A stretch of 64,000 nucleotides of DNA from Vreelandella neptunia (GTDB lineage Bacteria > Pseudomonadota > Gammaproteobacteria > Pseudomonadales > Halomonadaceae): NCBI RefSeq assembly GCF_000712975.1, contig NZ_JHQL01000003.1, positions 186,001 to 250,000 on the forward strand, read 5' to 3'. The notes beneath the pieces were generated by a model that searched no databases, was not told the DNA's origin, and saw nothing but the letters and a program-made list of their open reading frames with translations. Shown in pieces: positions 43,339 to 52,914 of this stretch; the stretch's first letter is position 1, and each line of letters starts with the position of its first letter. The position numbers and the translations under genes are program-made.

Positions 43339-44940
43339 TCAGCGTCTTTTGCGTCGTGCATCGAGTGTTTCGCGAAATAGCGAAAGTAGTACACCTGCGG
43401 TCATCACGAGCACAACAACACTTAGCGGTAAGGCAGCAGCAATAAGTGCCGTTTGCAGTGCGTTCAGGCCACCGGCAACCAACAACACTGCTGCCACTAA
43501 GCCAATTACCACGCCCCAGAAAACGCGGAAGCGCCTGGGTGGCTCACTGTCGCCTAGTGACAAAATGGTGGTTAGTACCAAGGTGCCGGAGTCTGAAGAG
43601 GTGACAAACCAACTCATCAGCAGGAAGACCATCATGGCGGAGAGTAGCCATCCAAAGGTGCCTCCGCCAACAATGTTATCGGCTGTAGCAAACAGTGCTG
43701 AGGGCAGGTTCCAAGCGTTAACCAGCTCGATAATACCGGCGCTACCAGGGCCGCTCGTTGCATATAGCTCCTGATACATGGCGTTGCCGCCAAAGATGAT
43801 CAGCCAAACAAAAATGATCAGGGTCGGTACTAACAGAACGCCCAATACAAACTCACGCAAAGTGCGGCCCTTGGAAATGCGGGCGATGAACAGCCCGACA
43901 AAGGGCGCCCAGGCTAGCCACCAGCCCCAGTAGAAGATTGTCCAACCCTGTTGCCATGCGGTTGCTCCTTCCTCATCTGCGTACCAAAGTCCCATGGGAA
44001 TGACGTTGATAGCGTAGTCTAGCAAGGTCTCGCCAAACGCCATGATGAGCCACAGCGTGGGCCCGCCAATGAGAAAAACTCCCACTACGACTAACGATAC
44101 CCAAATATTCATTTCAGAAATAAGTCGAATACCGCCGCGCACACCAGTCACCGCAGAAAGTATTGAGATAATTGAAATGCCTGTAATGAGCATCAGCTGA
44201 GTATTTAACCCAGGATCGATACCCATAAGTCGCTCTAAGCCGACAGCCATCTGGCTAACCCCAAGCCCCAGCGACGTAGCTACGCCAAAGACGCAGCCCA
44301 GCACACCAAGGATATCGAATAGGTGGCCGATAGGGCCAAAGATGCGTTCACCTATAAAGGGGTAAAGCGCCGAGCGCAGTGCGAGAGGCAACCCTTTACG
44401 ATAAGCGAAATACGCCAGTGACATACCGACAATGACATAGATGGCCCAGCCGTGAAGACCCCAGTGAAAAACGGTAACGCGTAATGCATCAATAGCGCGT
44501 TCATAGCCGATGGCGGTGGCTCCCGCCATGTCCGCATGGGGGTTGTTGGGGTAGCCAAACGCACCGGTATCGTCAAGATAGAAGATTGGCTCAGCGACGC
44601 CAAAAAAAAGGATACCAATACCAATCCCCGCAGAGAACAGCATTGCAAACCACGCAAAGTTGCTGAACTCGGGGCGGTTGTCATCAGGGCCAAGCCGTAT
44701 GCTGCCATAGCGACTGAAAACAATAAAAGCGCATACCACCAGTAATAGCATGACAGTAACTAGATAGTAGCCGCTGAAAGTGCTTTCAATCCAGGCACGT
44801 GTTGCTCCAAACACGCTGCCCGCTGTATCTGAACCGAGTCCTGTGAAAAGCACGAAGAGCAGCACTAGGCCGCTAGCGGTTAGCGTCATTCCCTTGTGCA
44901 TGCCTTGGAAGAAACCGCCTTGTGCTAGCTCAGTTACCAT
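43339..44940 (-). CDS. BCCT family betaine/carnitine/choline transporter
   Basis: The 533-residue protein has about 12 membrane helices. The family signature FYWGWWLAWAPFVGLFIARISKGRTLREF contains the Trp box for the quaternary amine. FAWFAMLFSAGIGIGILFFGVAEP is the Gly-rich helix of Na+-coupled members. C-terminal tail is short (LDARRKRR), without the long osmosensing extension of BetP. In this locus it most likely imports carnitine. It may use the second Met (residue 14), since the first lacks a ribosome site. Transcribed in the same direction as the degradation genes but after a 170-bp gap with a hairpin. Confidence 0.94.
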   Translation of the reverse strand: MVTELAQGGFFQGMHKGMTLTASGLVLLFVLFTGLGSDTAGSVFGATRAWIESTFSGYYLVTVMLLLVVCAFIVFSRYGSIRLGPDDNRPEFSNFAWFAMLFSAGIGIGILFFGVAEPIFYLDDTGAFGYPNNPHADMAGATAIGYERAIDALRVTVFHWGLHGWAIYVIVGMSLAYFAYRKGLPLALRSALYPFIGERIFGPIGHLFDILGVLGCVFGVATSLGLGVSQMAVGLERLMGIDPGLNTQLMLITGISIISILSAVTGVRGGIRLISEMNIWVSLVVVGVFLIGGPTLWLIMAFGETLLDYAINVIPMGLWYADEEGATAWQQGWTIFYWGWWLAWAPFVGLFIARISKGRTLREFVLGVLLVPTLIIFVWLIIFGGNAMYQELYATSGPGSAGIIELVNAWNLPSALFATADNIVGGGTFGWLLSAMMVFLLMSWFVTSSDSGTLVLTTILSLGDSEPPRRFRVFWGVVIGLVAAVLLVAGGLNALQTALIAAALPLSVVVLVMTAGVLLSLFRETLDARRKRR

Positions 44941-45063
44941 GTAGTCAGTGCTGAGTTCGACCTTAGGTGAACTGTTGTGTGAAGGCGGAGAGGGACAATG
45001 GGGGGGAGTTGGCGTAGCGATATTCTTGTCCTCATGGGCCGGACGTCGGGCCGGCGGTCCCGG

Positions 45064-45099
45064 TGAACCGCCCGGGTTGCGGGCGGTTCATGTTTTTTT
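45064..45099 (+). terminator. Strong hairpin followed by T-run on the plus strand
   Basis: TGAACCGCCCG (45064-45074) and CGGGCGGTTCA (45080-45090) form a perfect 11-bp stem, then TGTTTTTTT. The T-run is on the plus strand although both flanking genes are on the minus strand, so it cannot terminate the carnitine operon in the normal way. It may stop antisense transcription or act as a processing hairpin between thioesterase and transporter. Confidence 0.7.
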
Positions 45100-45109
45100 C
45101 ACTGAAGCT

Positions 45110-45565
45110 TCAACGACGTATAGCGATAGTGCGGTTAGCCAATTCCGGCCAGACCGAAGGCTCAGCTTGAGGTAGAGCCGCAATGGCGTCTTCAATGGGG
45201 GCAGGGAAGGGAGCGGGTCGCCCGGTATTGCTATCAATGCCCATCAGCATCTGCTCGCTGGTGGCCAGCAGGTTGCCTGCTTCGTCATGCAGTTTGAAGA
45301 AGACATGTAGACGTTTGGTGTCGCGATCCAGCAGGGTTAGCGCCACGCTGAGTGGCTGCCCCTCGTGGGCCTCGCGACGGTAACAAAGATGCGTCTCAAG
45401 GGTATAAATCGTGTAGCCGAAGTGCGCGCGGCCTGGAGTATCCAGGCCAATATGCTCCATCAGCGCCTCTACCGCTAGCGAGAATACCCGAGCGTATTCA
45501 GCATCGTTCATATGGCCGTTGTAATCGACCCATGCTGAGGCGACGCGGCTTTCTAAAATCACCAT
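45110..45565 (-). CDS. cdhB: Betainyl-CoA thioesterase (hot-dog fold)
   Basis: From the ATG at 45565, which overlaps the dehydrogenase stop (TGATG), the protein has 151 residues; a longer frame would lie inside the upstream gene. The 4HBT hot-dog pattern is clear: ASAWVDYNGHMNDAEYARVFSLAVEALMEHIG, TIYTLETHLCYRREA, RLHVFFKLHDEAGNLLATSEQMLMGID. In carnitine degradation this enzyme hydrolyses betainyl-CoA to glycine betaine and CoA. In many bacteria the domain is fused to carnitine dehydrogenase; here they are separate but translationally coupled. The symbol follows the Pseudomonas locus. Confidence 0.88.
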   Translation of the reverse strand: MVILESRVASAWVDYNGHMNDAEYARVFSLAVEALMEHIGLDTPGRAHFGYTIYTLETHLCYRREAHEGQPLSVALTLLDRDTKRLHVFFKLHDEAGNLLATSEQMLMGIDSNTGRPAPFPAPIEDAIAALPQAEPSVWPELANRTIAIRR

Positions 45566-46521
45566 CAGATACGTCCTTCCAAGCCTTCGGCTTCGGGCCA
45601 ATATTTTTGTACCAGGCCGAGTAGCTCCACCAGGAAGTCATCACGGCGGCTGTCAAGCTCGGCCACTGAGCGACCTGCGGCCTGGTGGTTGCAGCCATCT
45701 ACCACACGATCAATAAGGTCGTTGGTAAGCTCGGGGGCTTCAAGCTTCGTCCAGGGCAGTTTCAGCGCCGGGCCAAACTGCTCCAACATATGACGCATAC
45801 CTTGTTCTCCCCCCGCGAGATGGAAGGTCAAAAATGTTCCCATCAGCGACCAGCGCAGGCCGCAGCCGTAGACCACCGCGGCGTCTATTTCCTCAGTAGT
45901 GGCAACGCCGTCGTTAACCAAGTGCAGCGCTTCGCGCCAAAGCGCTTCCATCAGGCGGTCAGCAATATGCCCCTCAATTTCCCGGCGCACAACCATTGGC
46001 CGCATGGCAAGTGCTTGATAGTGGGCCTGGGCACGCGCTAGCTGGTCAGGCACGGTTGCTTCACCGCCAACAAGCTCCACTAATGGCAATAGATAGACGG
46101 GATTGAAGGGGTGAGCCACGATAACTCGCCCAGGAGCGTTATGGCAGTCTTGCTGCAAGTCGCTGGGTTTAAAGCCGGATGTGGAAGAACCGATAATAAC
46201 GTGCTTTTCCGTAGCCGCATCCAGCGCCGCAAGCATTTCGCGCTTAAGCTCAAGCCGCTCAGGTACGTTTTCCTGAATTAAGTCAGCACCAATAACCGCC
46301 TCCTCTACGCTATCGACGAACCGTAAGCGTGTTGGGCTGGCGCTTTCTGCTAAGCCAAGACGTTGTAAAGAGGGCCAGGCATTTTCAATAAAGGCATGGG
46401 TGCGTGCTGGGGCCTTGGGGTCTGGGTCAAAGGCCACGACATCCCAACCTTGTGCCAAGGCGCGAGCAATCCAGCCATTGCCAATAACGCCGGTTCCTAT
46501 CACGCTAAGTTGATGGTTCAT
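45565..46521 (-). CDS. cdhA: L-carnitine 3-dehydrogenase
   Basis: The 318-residue protein belongs to the 3-hydroxyacyl-CoA dehydrogenase superfamily. It has an N-terminal NAD-binding Rossmann fold (SVIGTGVIGNGWIARALAQGWDVVAFDPDP), an IQENVPERLELK segment, and SSTSGFKPSDLQ with the catalytic HPFNPVYLLPLVELVGG. Length and order match L-carnitine dehydrogenases, which oxidise carnitine to 3-dehydrocarnitine. Its start overlaps the BKACE stop by 4 bp and its stop overlaps the thioesterase start, giving a tight three-gene operon. The pathway context makes the assignment firm. Confidence 0.93.
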   Translation of the reverse strand: MNHQLSVIGTGVIGNGWIARALAQGWDVVAFDPDPKAPARTHAFIENAWPSLQRLGLAESASPTRLRFVDSVEEAVIGADLIQENVPERLELKREMLAALDAATEKHVIIGSSTSGFKPSDLQQDCHNAPGRVIVAHPFNPVYLLPLVELVGGEATVPDQLARAQAHYQALAMRPMVVRREIEGHIADRLMEALWREALHLVNDGVATTEEIDAAVVYGCGLRWSLMGTFLTFHLAGGEQGMRHMLEQFGPALKLPWTKLEAPELTNDLIDRVVDGCNHQAAGRSVAELDSRRDDFLVELLGLVQKYWPEAEGLEGRI

Positions 46522-47429
46522 ACGCCACCTCCCGCACTGACAGTCCCGGTTTTGGGATCGCGTAAGGACAAATGGGCGCGAGTCTCTGCGGGGGTCATGA
46601 TTCGGCCGCCAAGGTTTTCAATCAGCGTGGCGGCATGGTCTACCAGTTGTCCGTTAGTGGCCAGGACACCTTTTTTTAGAAAGAGGTTGTCTTCGAGGCC
46701 GACGCGGGCATGGCCGCCTAGTAGTATCGCTTGAGCTGCCATAGGCATCTGATGGCGACCGATGCCGAAGGCTGCCCAATGGGCATCTTCTGGGAGCTTG
46801 TTGCGCATCGCCAGCATACTTTCTGTATCGGCTTCAGCGCCCCAGGGAATGCCTAAACAAAGCTGATAAAGAGGGTCACCATCAATCAGGCCTTCTTGTT
46901 GTAACTGCCTGGCGAACCAGACATGGCCTAAGTCAAAACACTCTAGCTCTGGTTTAACGCCAGCAGCTTGTACCAAGCGAGCATGCTCGCGTAGCCAGTC
47001 GGCAGGATTAACGTAGACCATATCGCCAAAGTTGAGGCTACCGCAGTCTAGGGTGCAGAGTTCGGGCAATAGTTCGCCTACAGGTTCATGGCGTTGGGCA
47101 GGCGTCTGGATATCTGTGCCGGGGCCGCCGCGGGTAGGATCTTGGAGGTCGGGAATCCAATCACCGCCACCGCCAGCGGTAATATTCATGACGATATCCA
47201 CATTCGCTTCGCGTACGCGTTCCATTACTTCGCGAAAGTGATCAAGAGAGTGGCTGATACCGCCGGTGTTAGGGTCCCGTACATGAATATGCGCAACGCT
47301 GGCACCCGCTTTCGCGGCGGTAATACAGTCGTTCGCGATCTGTTGGGGCGTGATAGGCACATGGGGATTTTTGCCAGTGGTATCGCCTGCGCCGGTGACA
47401 GCACAGGTTAAAATAACGTTGCGGTTCAT
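46518..47429 (-). CDS. cdhC: 3-dehydrocarnitine-cleaving BKACE enzyme
   Basis: From the ATG at 47429 (AAGGAGCGG upstream) the protein has 303 residues; the longer frame's 30 extra codons are rejected. It is a DUF849/BKACE enzyme: ILTCAVTGAGDTTGKNPHVPITPQQIA, the zinc ligands in VAHIHVRDPNTGG, MNITAGGGG, and LLGGHARVGLEDNLFL. These enzymes condense a beta-keto acid with acetyl-CoA. In carnitine loci the product pair is betainyl-CoA and acetoacetate, which feeds the thioesterase downstream. It is the first gene of the minus-strand operon, divergent from the amidase across 126 bp. Confidence 0.93.
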   Translation of the reverse strand: MNRNVILTCAVTGAGDTTGKNPHVPITPQQIANDCITAAKAGASVAHIHVRDPNTGGISHSLDHFREVMERVREANVDIVMNITAGGGGDWIPDLQDPTRGGPGTDIQTPAQRHEPVGELLPELCTLDCGSLNFGDMVYVNPADWLREHARLVQAAGVKPELECFDLGHVWFARQLQQEGLIDGDPLYQLCLGIPWGAEADTESMLAMRNKLPEDAHWAAFGIGRHQMPMAAQAILLGGHARVGLEDNLFLKKGVLATNGQLVDHAATLIENLGGRIMTPAETRAHLSLRDPKTGTVSAGGGV

Positions 47430-47555
47430 TGGCCGCTCCTTGACAGTAGCTATGAATAACGTACTTAAGTATGGAGAGATAGCGAGATAGCGATTGTCAT
47501 TAAGCGACGCTAGATGCACATAAAGCGTCGTTGTTAATTAAACGGAGTTAATGCG

Positions 47556-49076
47556 ATGCATCCTGAGGACTACCAGAAGTACGATGCCACCGGTCTTGCT
47601 GAGCTGATTCGCCGTCGAGAGGTAAGCCAGTCAGAGGTGTTTGATGCAGCGGTGGCGGCAATTGAAACGCTTAATCCGTCTCTGCATGCAGTAGTGAGAA
47701 CACGCTTCGACAAAGCTAAACACGAGTGTGACCAAGTGCTGGAAAGCGCGGTGTTTGCTGGAGTTCCAACGCTAAGTAAAGATTTATTAATGGCTCTAGC
47801 TGGCGAGCCGCTGGCGTTTGGCAGCGCCTCGCTGTCAGCGTGGTGCCCTAAAGAAGATTCACTGCTTATTCGGCGTGTGCGTGAGGCTGGGTTAGTGGTG
47901 ATGGGGCAAACCGCAACGCCGGAGTTAGGGCTAATGGGGATTACGGAACCTAAGGCATTTCCCCACCCGCACAACCCGTGTCGTAAGGGTTATTCTCCTG
48001 GCGGCTCAAGCGGTGGTGCCGCAGCGGCGGTCGCCAGCGGGATGGTGCCTATTGCACTGGCAGGCGATGGCGGTGGTTCTATCCGCATTCCTGCCAGTTA
48101 TTGTGGTTTGTTCGGTTTTAAACCTTCCCGTGGGCGGGTGCCGTTAGCGCCTGCCCACGGAGAAGTATGGCAGGGTGCGGTGATAGAGCATGCTATCACC
48201 CGAAGTGTGCGCGATAGTGCGGCGCTGTTAGAGCAGATCAACGGCATGGCACCTTCCGGCCCTTATCCAGTACCTCGTGAAACGGGATATGTGGCGGCGT
48301 TGTCATCTTCTGCTAAGCCACTGCGTATCGCCGTGTCGATGGGTAGTTTTTTGAGTCATGGCCTGGGTGCCCAGATAAGTGCAGATATAAAAATAGCCGT
48401 TGAAAAATCCGCCAAGGCGCTGACCGAGTTGGGACATGAGGTGGAGTGGTGTGACCCACCAGTGGATGGCGAAGCGTTGGCGGACAGCTATCTGACGCTG
48501 TATCTAGGCCATTTAGCCGCTGACCTTCAATGGGTAAGCCAGCAAACCGGCGTGCCGGTGCATCGGCTAGCGATTGAGCCTTCTACCCGCGCTATTGGTA
48601 GGCTGGGCGCTAAGCTTTCAGCGCGTGATTACGAGCTGGCTAAGCGCTATTGGCATACGGCCAGCGAGCAGATGAGCCGGTTTCACCAGCGCTATGATGC
48701 GTTGGTATTGCCGGTAGCGGCGGATACTGCCCCTGCGATAGGTGAGCTTTATCCTTCTGCCGCCCGTGAGCGGCTAATGTCGTTGTTGGCTGTTCCAGGT
48801 GTGCCATCACTGGCATTAAAAGCGGGCATGCTGAAGCGCTTAGCAGTGGATGCGCTTAGCCGCACGCCGTTTACCCAACTAGCGAACCTTACCGGGCAGC
48901 CTGCTATGTCAGTGCCTTTTCATGTGGCGGCAAATGGTCTACCGGTTGGTGTGCAAGTGGTGGGGCGCCTTGGTGAAGACAAACAGCTGCTACAGCTGGC
49001 GGCTGCCATGGAACAGCATGATGACTGGCAGTGTCAGGTGCGCCAAACATCCTCCCAGGCCCAGCCATCTTTATGA
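47556..49076 (+). CDS. Amidase signature family enzyme
   Basis: The 506-residue cytoplasmic enzyme carries the full amidase signature. The catalytic Lys is in PTLSKDLLM (about 75), and the Ser pair is in [17 protein letters not shown] and [27 protein letters not shown]. The C-terminal [37 protein letters not shown] is typical. Amidases hydrolyse diverse amides. Its divergent placement against the carnitine operon, sharing one promoter region, suggests a related substrate such as carnitine amide, but this is inference. The 3' end overlaps the convergent potassium channel gene by 43 bp. Confidence 0.92.
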   Translation: MHPEDYQKYDATGLAELIRRREVSQSEVFDAAVAAIETLNPSLHAVVRTRFDKAKHECDQVLESAVFAGVPTLSKDLLMALAGEPLAFGSASLSAWCPKEDSLLIRRVREAGLVVMGQTATPELGLMGITEPKAFPHPHNPCRKGYSPGGSSGGAAAAVASGMVPIALAGDGGGSIRIPASYCGLFGFKPSRGRVPLAPAHGEVWQGAVIEHAITRSVRDSAALLEQINGMAPSGPYPVPRETGYVAALSSSAKPLRIAVSMGSFLSHGLGAQISADIKIAVEKSAKALTELGHEVEWCDPPVDGEALADSYLTLYLGHLAADLQWVSQQTGVPVHRLAIEPSTRAIGRLGAKLSARDYELAKRYWHTASEQMSRFHQRYDALVLPVAADTAPAIGELYPSAARERLMSLLAVPGVPSLALKAGMLKRLAVDALSRTPFTQLANLTGQPAMSVPFHVAANGLPVGVQVVGRLGEDKQLLQLAAAMEQHDDWQCQVRQTSSQAQPSL

Positions 49077-50053
49077 ACGTAAGCGGCCAACACTTTTTGG
49101 TTTTCGCTGGAAAGATGTTTTTGTAACGTGCTTTGAGAGGCCGCAATACCAGACAACTGCTGATAGGTGTCAAGCTTAGGTAGTTCTGGCAGTTCCTTCA
49201 CGGCGGTAATGAACGCGCTGTCTAGCGTTGCTATAAAACTCTCTATTATTTTTATGCTGGTAGTCAGCTGCTGCTGGGCGGTGCTGTCTATATCGTGGCA
49301 GCTTACCTTGGTGATGATTAGCGCTTGGTAAAGGCGTGTTAGCGCTAAAGCGAGTGACTTATTGCGTTCTGTAGCATGGTAGTAGTGAAGAATAGGGTAG
49401 GCGAGGTGTTGCTGGCCTAGCTTTCCGATAGAAGCTTGGAGCGATTGAAGCTGTTGACTGAGGCTTTGAAAGTTGCCGTTGTCATGGGTGGCTTCCAGAA
49501 TTTGCCAGGGTGTTTCGCCTAGCGCACTGATAGTGAGCGCAATTTGCCGTTTTTCGGTTACATTGGCCACGATGTTCAGCATATAAGTGATGGTCAGTGT
49601 GAATAGAAAAAAGCCATTGGCCGCTGCTGCTATTGGCGCAATACGCCAGCTATTTGTGCCAGGCACGAAGTCACCATAGCCCAGTGTGGTAATGGTATAG
49701 CCTGCGTAGTAGAGCCTTTCGATAGCGTCTGCGGGTTGTTTTGTTTCTGCATTAACGACCGCTAGTGGCGAGGCAGAAAATAACAGCCACCAGCCCAGTA
49801 AAATAACTACTAGCCAAGTGACCATGAGGCCAACGGTCATCCATGGGCCCGTTGAGGCCAGCATTTTGTGATTTGAGCGACGTTGGTGGAGGTAAAGAAG
49901 CACTGCCCAAATTTGACTGATAAATCGATTAGTAAAGGGACCTGAACTGGATGCCGACAGCGTTGTTTTAATCGCATCGTAATTACCCAGTATGATAAGG
50001 CTGATGCCTAACAACCCGATTACTATATTTACTGTCGTAAGGTTTTCTATCAT
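49034..50053 (-). CDS. Two-pore-helix potassium channel family protein
   Basis: The 339-residue protein has an N-terminal membrane helix (VNIVIGLLGISLIILGNY), a second (WMTVGLMVTWLVVILLGWWLLF), the pore loop with selectivity filter TITTLGYGDFVP, and a final pore-lining helix (AAANGFFLFTLTITYMLNIVANV). Residues about 190-339 form a helical cytoplasmic domain of no recognised type, not the usual RCK/TrkA-N domain. It should conduct K+ across the inner membrane, useful for osmotic balance. Its last 43 bp overlap the amidase gene on the other strand. Confidence 0.88.
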   Translation of the reverse strand: MIENLTTVNIVIGLLGISLIILGNYDAIKTTLSASSSGPFTNRFISQIWAVLLYLHQRRSNHKMLASTGPWMTVGLMVTWLVVILLGWWLLFSASPLAVVNAETKQPADAIERLYYAGYTITTLGYGDFVPGTNSWRIAPIAAAANGFFLFTLTITYMLNIVANVTEKRQIALTISALGETPWQILEATHDNGNFQSLSQQLQSLQASIGKLGQQHLAYPILHYYHATERNKSLALALTRLYQALIITKVSCHDIDSTAQQQLTTSIKIIESFIATLDSAFITAVKELPELPKLDTYQQLSGIAASQSTLQKHLSSENQKVLAAYVHKDGWAWEDVWRT

Positions 50054-50258
50054 GAGAACCTCTCTTCCGTGATGGTGTCTCTCTTCCGTGATAACGACAT
50101 GCTCTGGCTAATTAAAAGGTAACAACGCCTTGCCAATAACGCCAATAAGGCGCTGAAAAACGTGGAGAGGCCACGGTTTTTTTATCGCATGAAACTGGTT
50201 AGAACGCTGCCGATATACAGGGTAAACTAGCCGCCCTTTATCTGAAGCGCGGGCGGAC

Positions 50259-51092
50259 ATGCATTCAATCCCCACCTCAACAAGCTATGAGCTAACCCAG
50301 GCGGGTGACCGCTATTTCGACGGTTTGGTCGATAAGTTCTCGCGTTCGCTCTATCAAGCGCCCCGTGGCGAGCTGCGCCTAGCAATGCTTGATTATTTGC
50401 TGCCGCAAATGCTGCATTTAACCGAGCAGCCCGTGCTTGATGTGGGTGGTGGTTTAGGACAGCTCTCGGGGTGGTTTGCTGAGCGCGGACACGCGGTCAC
50501 CATGGCCGAACCCTCTCAGGATATGCTAGCCCATGCCAGCGCGTGGCATGCAGAGCGAAGTGCTGCAGGCGCTTGGCCGGTAGAACAGCTTCGCTATCTT
50601 GCCGCGCCGCTTCAGTTGCTGCCGCAGCAAGCGCCTGGGCCTTGGCCGCTCATCACCTGTCACGCTGTGCTTGAGTGGCTAGGGGAGCCTGAGCAGGCTG
50701 TGCAAACGCTTGCAAGTCTGCTTGCCCCAGGTGGGCAGTTAAGTTTGATGGTGTTTAACCGCGATGCCTTACGTTTTTCTAATGTCGTTAAAGGCAACTT
50801 AAAAAAAGCGTTGAGCGATCAGTTGGAAGGCAAGGGTAAGCGCCAGCGCTTGACGCCGATTTCCCCGGTCACCCACGATGAAATGTGCCAGTGGGCAGTA
50901 AATAATGGCCTTGTCATGGAAGGCGTTGCCGGAATTCGAATTTTTCAAGATTATTTGCGCCATCCTTCCACGGAAGGGAGCGAGCAGGCAACGCTGCTGG
51001 CGCTTGAAAAGCAGTATTGTCGCCAAGACCCTCACTGGCGGCTAGGCCGCTATTTACTTTATACCTTCACTAAACCCGAGGCTGATGTATGA
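50259..51092 (+). CDS. cmoM: tRNA 5-carboxymethoxyuridine methyltransferase CmoM
   Basis: The 277-residue Class I SAM methyltransferase has motif I VLDVGGGLGQLSGWFAERGH, followed by MAEPSQDMLAHA and ITCHAVLEWL. The N-terminus (YFDGLVDKFSRSLYQAPRGELRLAML) is characteristic of CmoM/SmtA, which methylates the carboxylate of cmo5U34 in certain tRNAs. LSLMVFNRDALRFSNVVKGN is another family segment. It overlaps rsmC by 4 bp (ATGA), so the two RNA methyltransferases form an operon. Confidence 0.92.
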   Translation: MHSIPTSTSYELTQAGDRYFDGLVDKFSRSLYQAPRGELRLAMLDYLLPQMLHLTEQPVLDVGGGLGQLSGWFAERGHAVTMAEPSQDMLAHASAWHAERSAAGAWPVEQLRYLAAPLQLLPQQAPGPWPLITCHAVLEWLGEPEQAVQTLASLLAPGGQLSLMVFNRDALRFSNVVKGNLKKALSDQLEGKGKRQRLTPISPVTHDEMCQWAVNNGLVMEGVAGIRIFQDYLRHPSTEGSEQATLLALEKQYCRQDPHWRLGRYLLYTFTKPEADV

Positions 51093-52078
51093 GCGCTCAA
51101 CTGCCCGCTTGCCAACTTCTTGAACGTTTCTATGGTCAATCGGCTCATTTATGGCCCGTTGCACCGCCTGCTGATGGTTGGCTGCAAGCTCATTCAACAG
51201 CCATGATCAGTGGGGATGTAGCGCTGCGCGAGCAGTGGGCATCCAGTGGTAAATCCGCCGCTAGCCCGTTTGATGCTCCGTTTGTTGAGCAGGCTGGGCA
51301 GGTAGTGCTGTTCTGGCCGAAAGCCCATCAGCTGGGAATTTGGTGGTTGACATGGTTGTGCAATGTATTGCCAGAAAACACTCCGCTTGATGTGGTGGGT
51401 GAGCACCAAGGCGGCATCAAGCGCGTGCCAAAGATACTGAGCGAGCTGGGCATGCGCTGCGATAAGCTCGATAACGCGCGGCGTTGCTCACTGTTTGCCA
51501 CGCGCACGATAGCGATGGAGCCGCCGGTTAACGCTTGGCAAACCTTTGAAGCGCTGGATTTAAAATTGGTTAGCCATCCTGGTGTCTTTGGTCACGGCAA
51601 GGTGGATGAGGGCACGCGTTTGATGCTCGAAAGCATCGAGACTAGCTTGTCCAAAAAGCCGCTCAACGTACTGGATGTGGGCTGTGGCGACGGCATTATC
51701 AGTGCTTGGTTAGCTCAGCGAGGCCACCAAGTCACCGCTGTGGATGTTAGCGCGTTTGCAGTAGAAGCGTGCCGCCGAACGTTAGCAGCCAACCAGTTGA
51801 GCGGACGGGTACTTGAGAGCGATGTTTATTCAGCGCTTGAGAATGAGCAGTTTGATCTGATCATCAGTAATCCGCCGTTTCACCAGGAGCGAGAGATCAC
51901 CTATGGGCCAAGTCACCGTTTGATCAGCGAAGCCCCCGCGCATCTGCGGGCGGGCGGGCGCTTGGTGATTGTCGCGAATGGCTTCTTGCCTTATCCCGAT
52001 CACCTGCAGCGGGTCTTTCAAGACTTTGAGGTTCTGGCAGATAATCGGCGCTTTAAAGTGTATCGGGCTGCTAAATAA
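51089..52078 (+). CDS. rsmC: 16S rRNA m2G1207 methyltransferase RsmC
   Basis: The 329-residue protein has the RsmC two-domain layout: a degenerate N-terminal methyltransferase-like half and an active C-terminal half. The SAM motif is VLDVGCGDGIISAWLAQRGHQVTAVDVSAFAV, and the catalytic NPPF motif for guanine N2 methylation is in DLIISNPPFHQ. ITYGPSHRLISEAPAHLRAGGRLVIVANGFLPY is typical. It modifies G1207 of 16S rRNA in the 30S subunit. Confidence 0.94.
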   Translation: MSAQLPACQLLERFYGQSAHLWPVAPPADGWLQAHSTAMISGDVALREQWASSGKSAASPFDAPFVEQAGQVVLFWPKAHQLGIWWLTWLCNVLPENTPLDVVGEHQGGIKRVPKILSELGMRCDKLDNARRCSLFATRTIAMEPPVNAWQTFEALDLKLVSHPGVFGHGKVDEGTRLMLESIETSLSKKPLNVLDVGCGDGIISAWLAQRGHQVTAVDVSAFAVEACRRTLAANQLSGRVLESDVYSALENEQFDLIISNPPFHQEREITYGPSHRLISEAPAHLRAGGRLVIVANGFLPYPDHLQRVFQDFEVLADNRRFKVYRAAK

Positions 52079-52159
52079 CGAGTGTAATCGCTTATTAGTT
52101 TGCGTCTATGATGCAAGGTAGCTAGCCGTGTTTCGGCTTCACGTGTGAAGGAGAGTGAC

Positions 52160-52888
52160 ATGTCAGCAAACGTTCGTACGACGGCCATTGTTGGTAGCGC
52201 CTTACTATTAGGCGGTTTGTTAGCGTTGGGACTGGTATGGGGCGGCAGTTACTTTAAAGGCGCAGCTGAAGTTTGGCAGCAAGCCTCACGCAGCGTCACT
52301 GTACGTGGTTTGGCCGAGCGCGAAGTAGCGGCGGATATGGTGTTATGGCCGCTGAACTATACCGTCAACGCTAATTCGCTTTCTGACTTGGAGCAGCAGC
52401 TTTCCAGCAACGAGCAGTTAGTTCGCCAGTTTCTGGAGTCCCGTGGTTTTGATATGGGCAACGTCAGCGTCACGCCACCGCGTATTACTGATCAATTTAG
52501 CAATATGTATGGTGGCGAGCGCCCAGATGAGCGCTATCGCGCTGAGGCCACATTGCTGCTACGTACTGATAATGTTAGTGGTGTGATAGAGGCGGTGCCC
52601 CAGGCCACAGCGTTGGTACGGCAAGGTGTGCTGTTATCGCCTAGCTATGAATACCGCACCGAGTTTTTGTTTACCGGACTAGACGCCATTAAGCCTGACA
52701 TGATTGCCGAAGCGACGGCAGATGCACGCAACGCGGCTCAGCAGTTTGCAGAAGATTCTGGCAGTGGGGTAGGGGGAATACGCCAAGCGACCCAGGGCTA
52801 CTTTTCTATTGAGGATCTAGATAGCTATACCCCCCATATCAAACGAATCAGAGTCGTCACCACGGTAGATTACGCGTTAGAAGGGTAG
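52160..52888 (+). CDS. SIMPL domain (DUF541) exported protein
   Basis: From the ATG at 52160 (AAGGAGAG upstream) the protein has 242 residues, with an N-terminal membrane anchor (IVGSALLLGGLLALGLVWGGSYF). The rest is the SIMPL domain: ASRSVTVRGLAEREVAADMVLWPLNYTV, LLLRTDNVSGVIEAVPQATALVRQGV, and the C-terminal IKRIRVVTTVDYALEG. SIMPL proteins are periplasmic and of unknown biochemical role, some linked to oxidative stress. It stands alone between rsmC and convergent greB. Confidence 0.9.
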   Translation: MSANVRTTAIVGSALLLGGLLALGLVWGGSYFKGAAEVWQQASRSVTVRGLAEREVAADMVLWPLNYTVNANSLSDLEQQLSSNEQLVRQFLESRGFDMGNVSVTPPRITDQFSNMYGGERPDERYRAEATLLLRTDNVSGVIEAVPQATALVRQGVLLSPSYEYRTEFLFTGLDAIKPDMIAEATADARNAAQQFAEDSGSGVGGIRQATQGYFSIEDLDSYTPHIKRIRVVTTVDYALEG

Positions 52889-52914
52889 CCCAAACGCATT
52901 AACGTAGACGGTGG

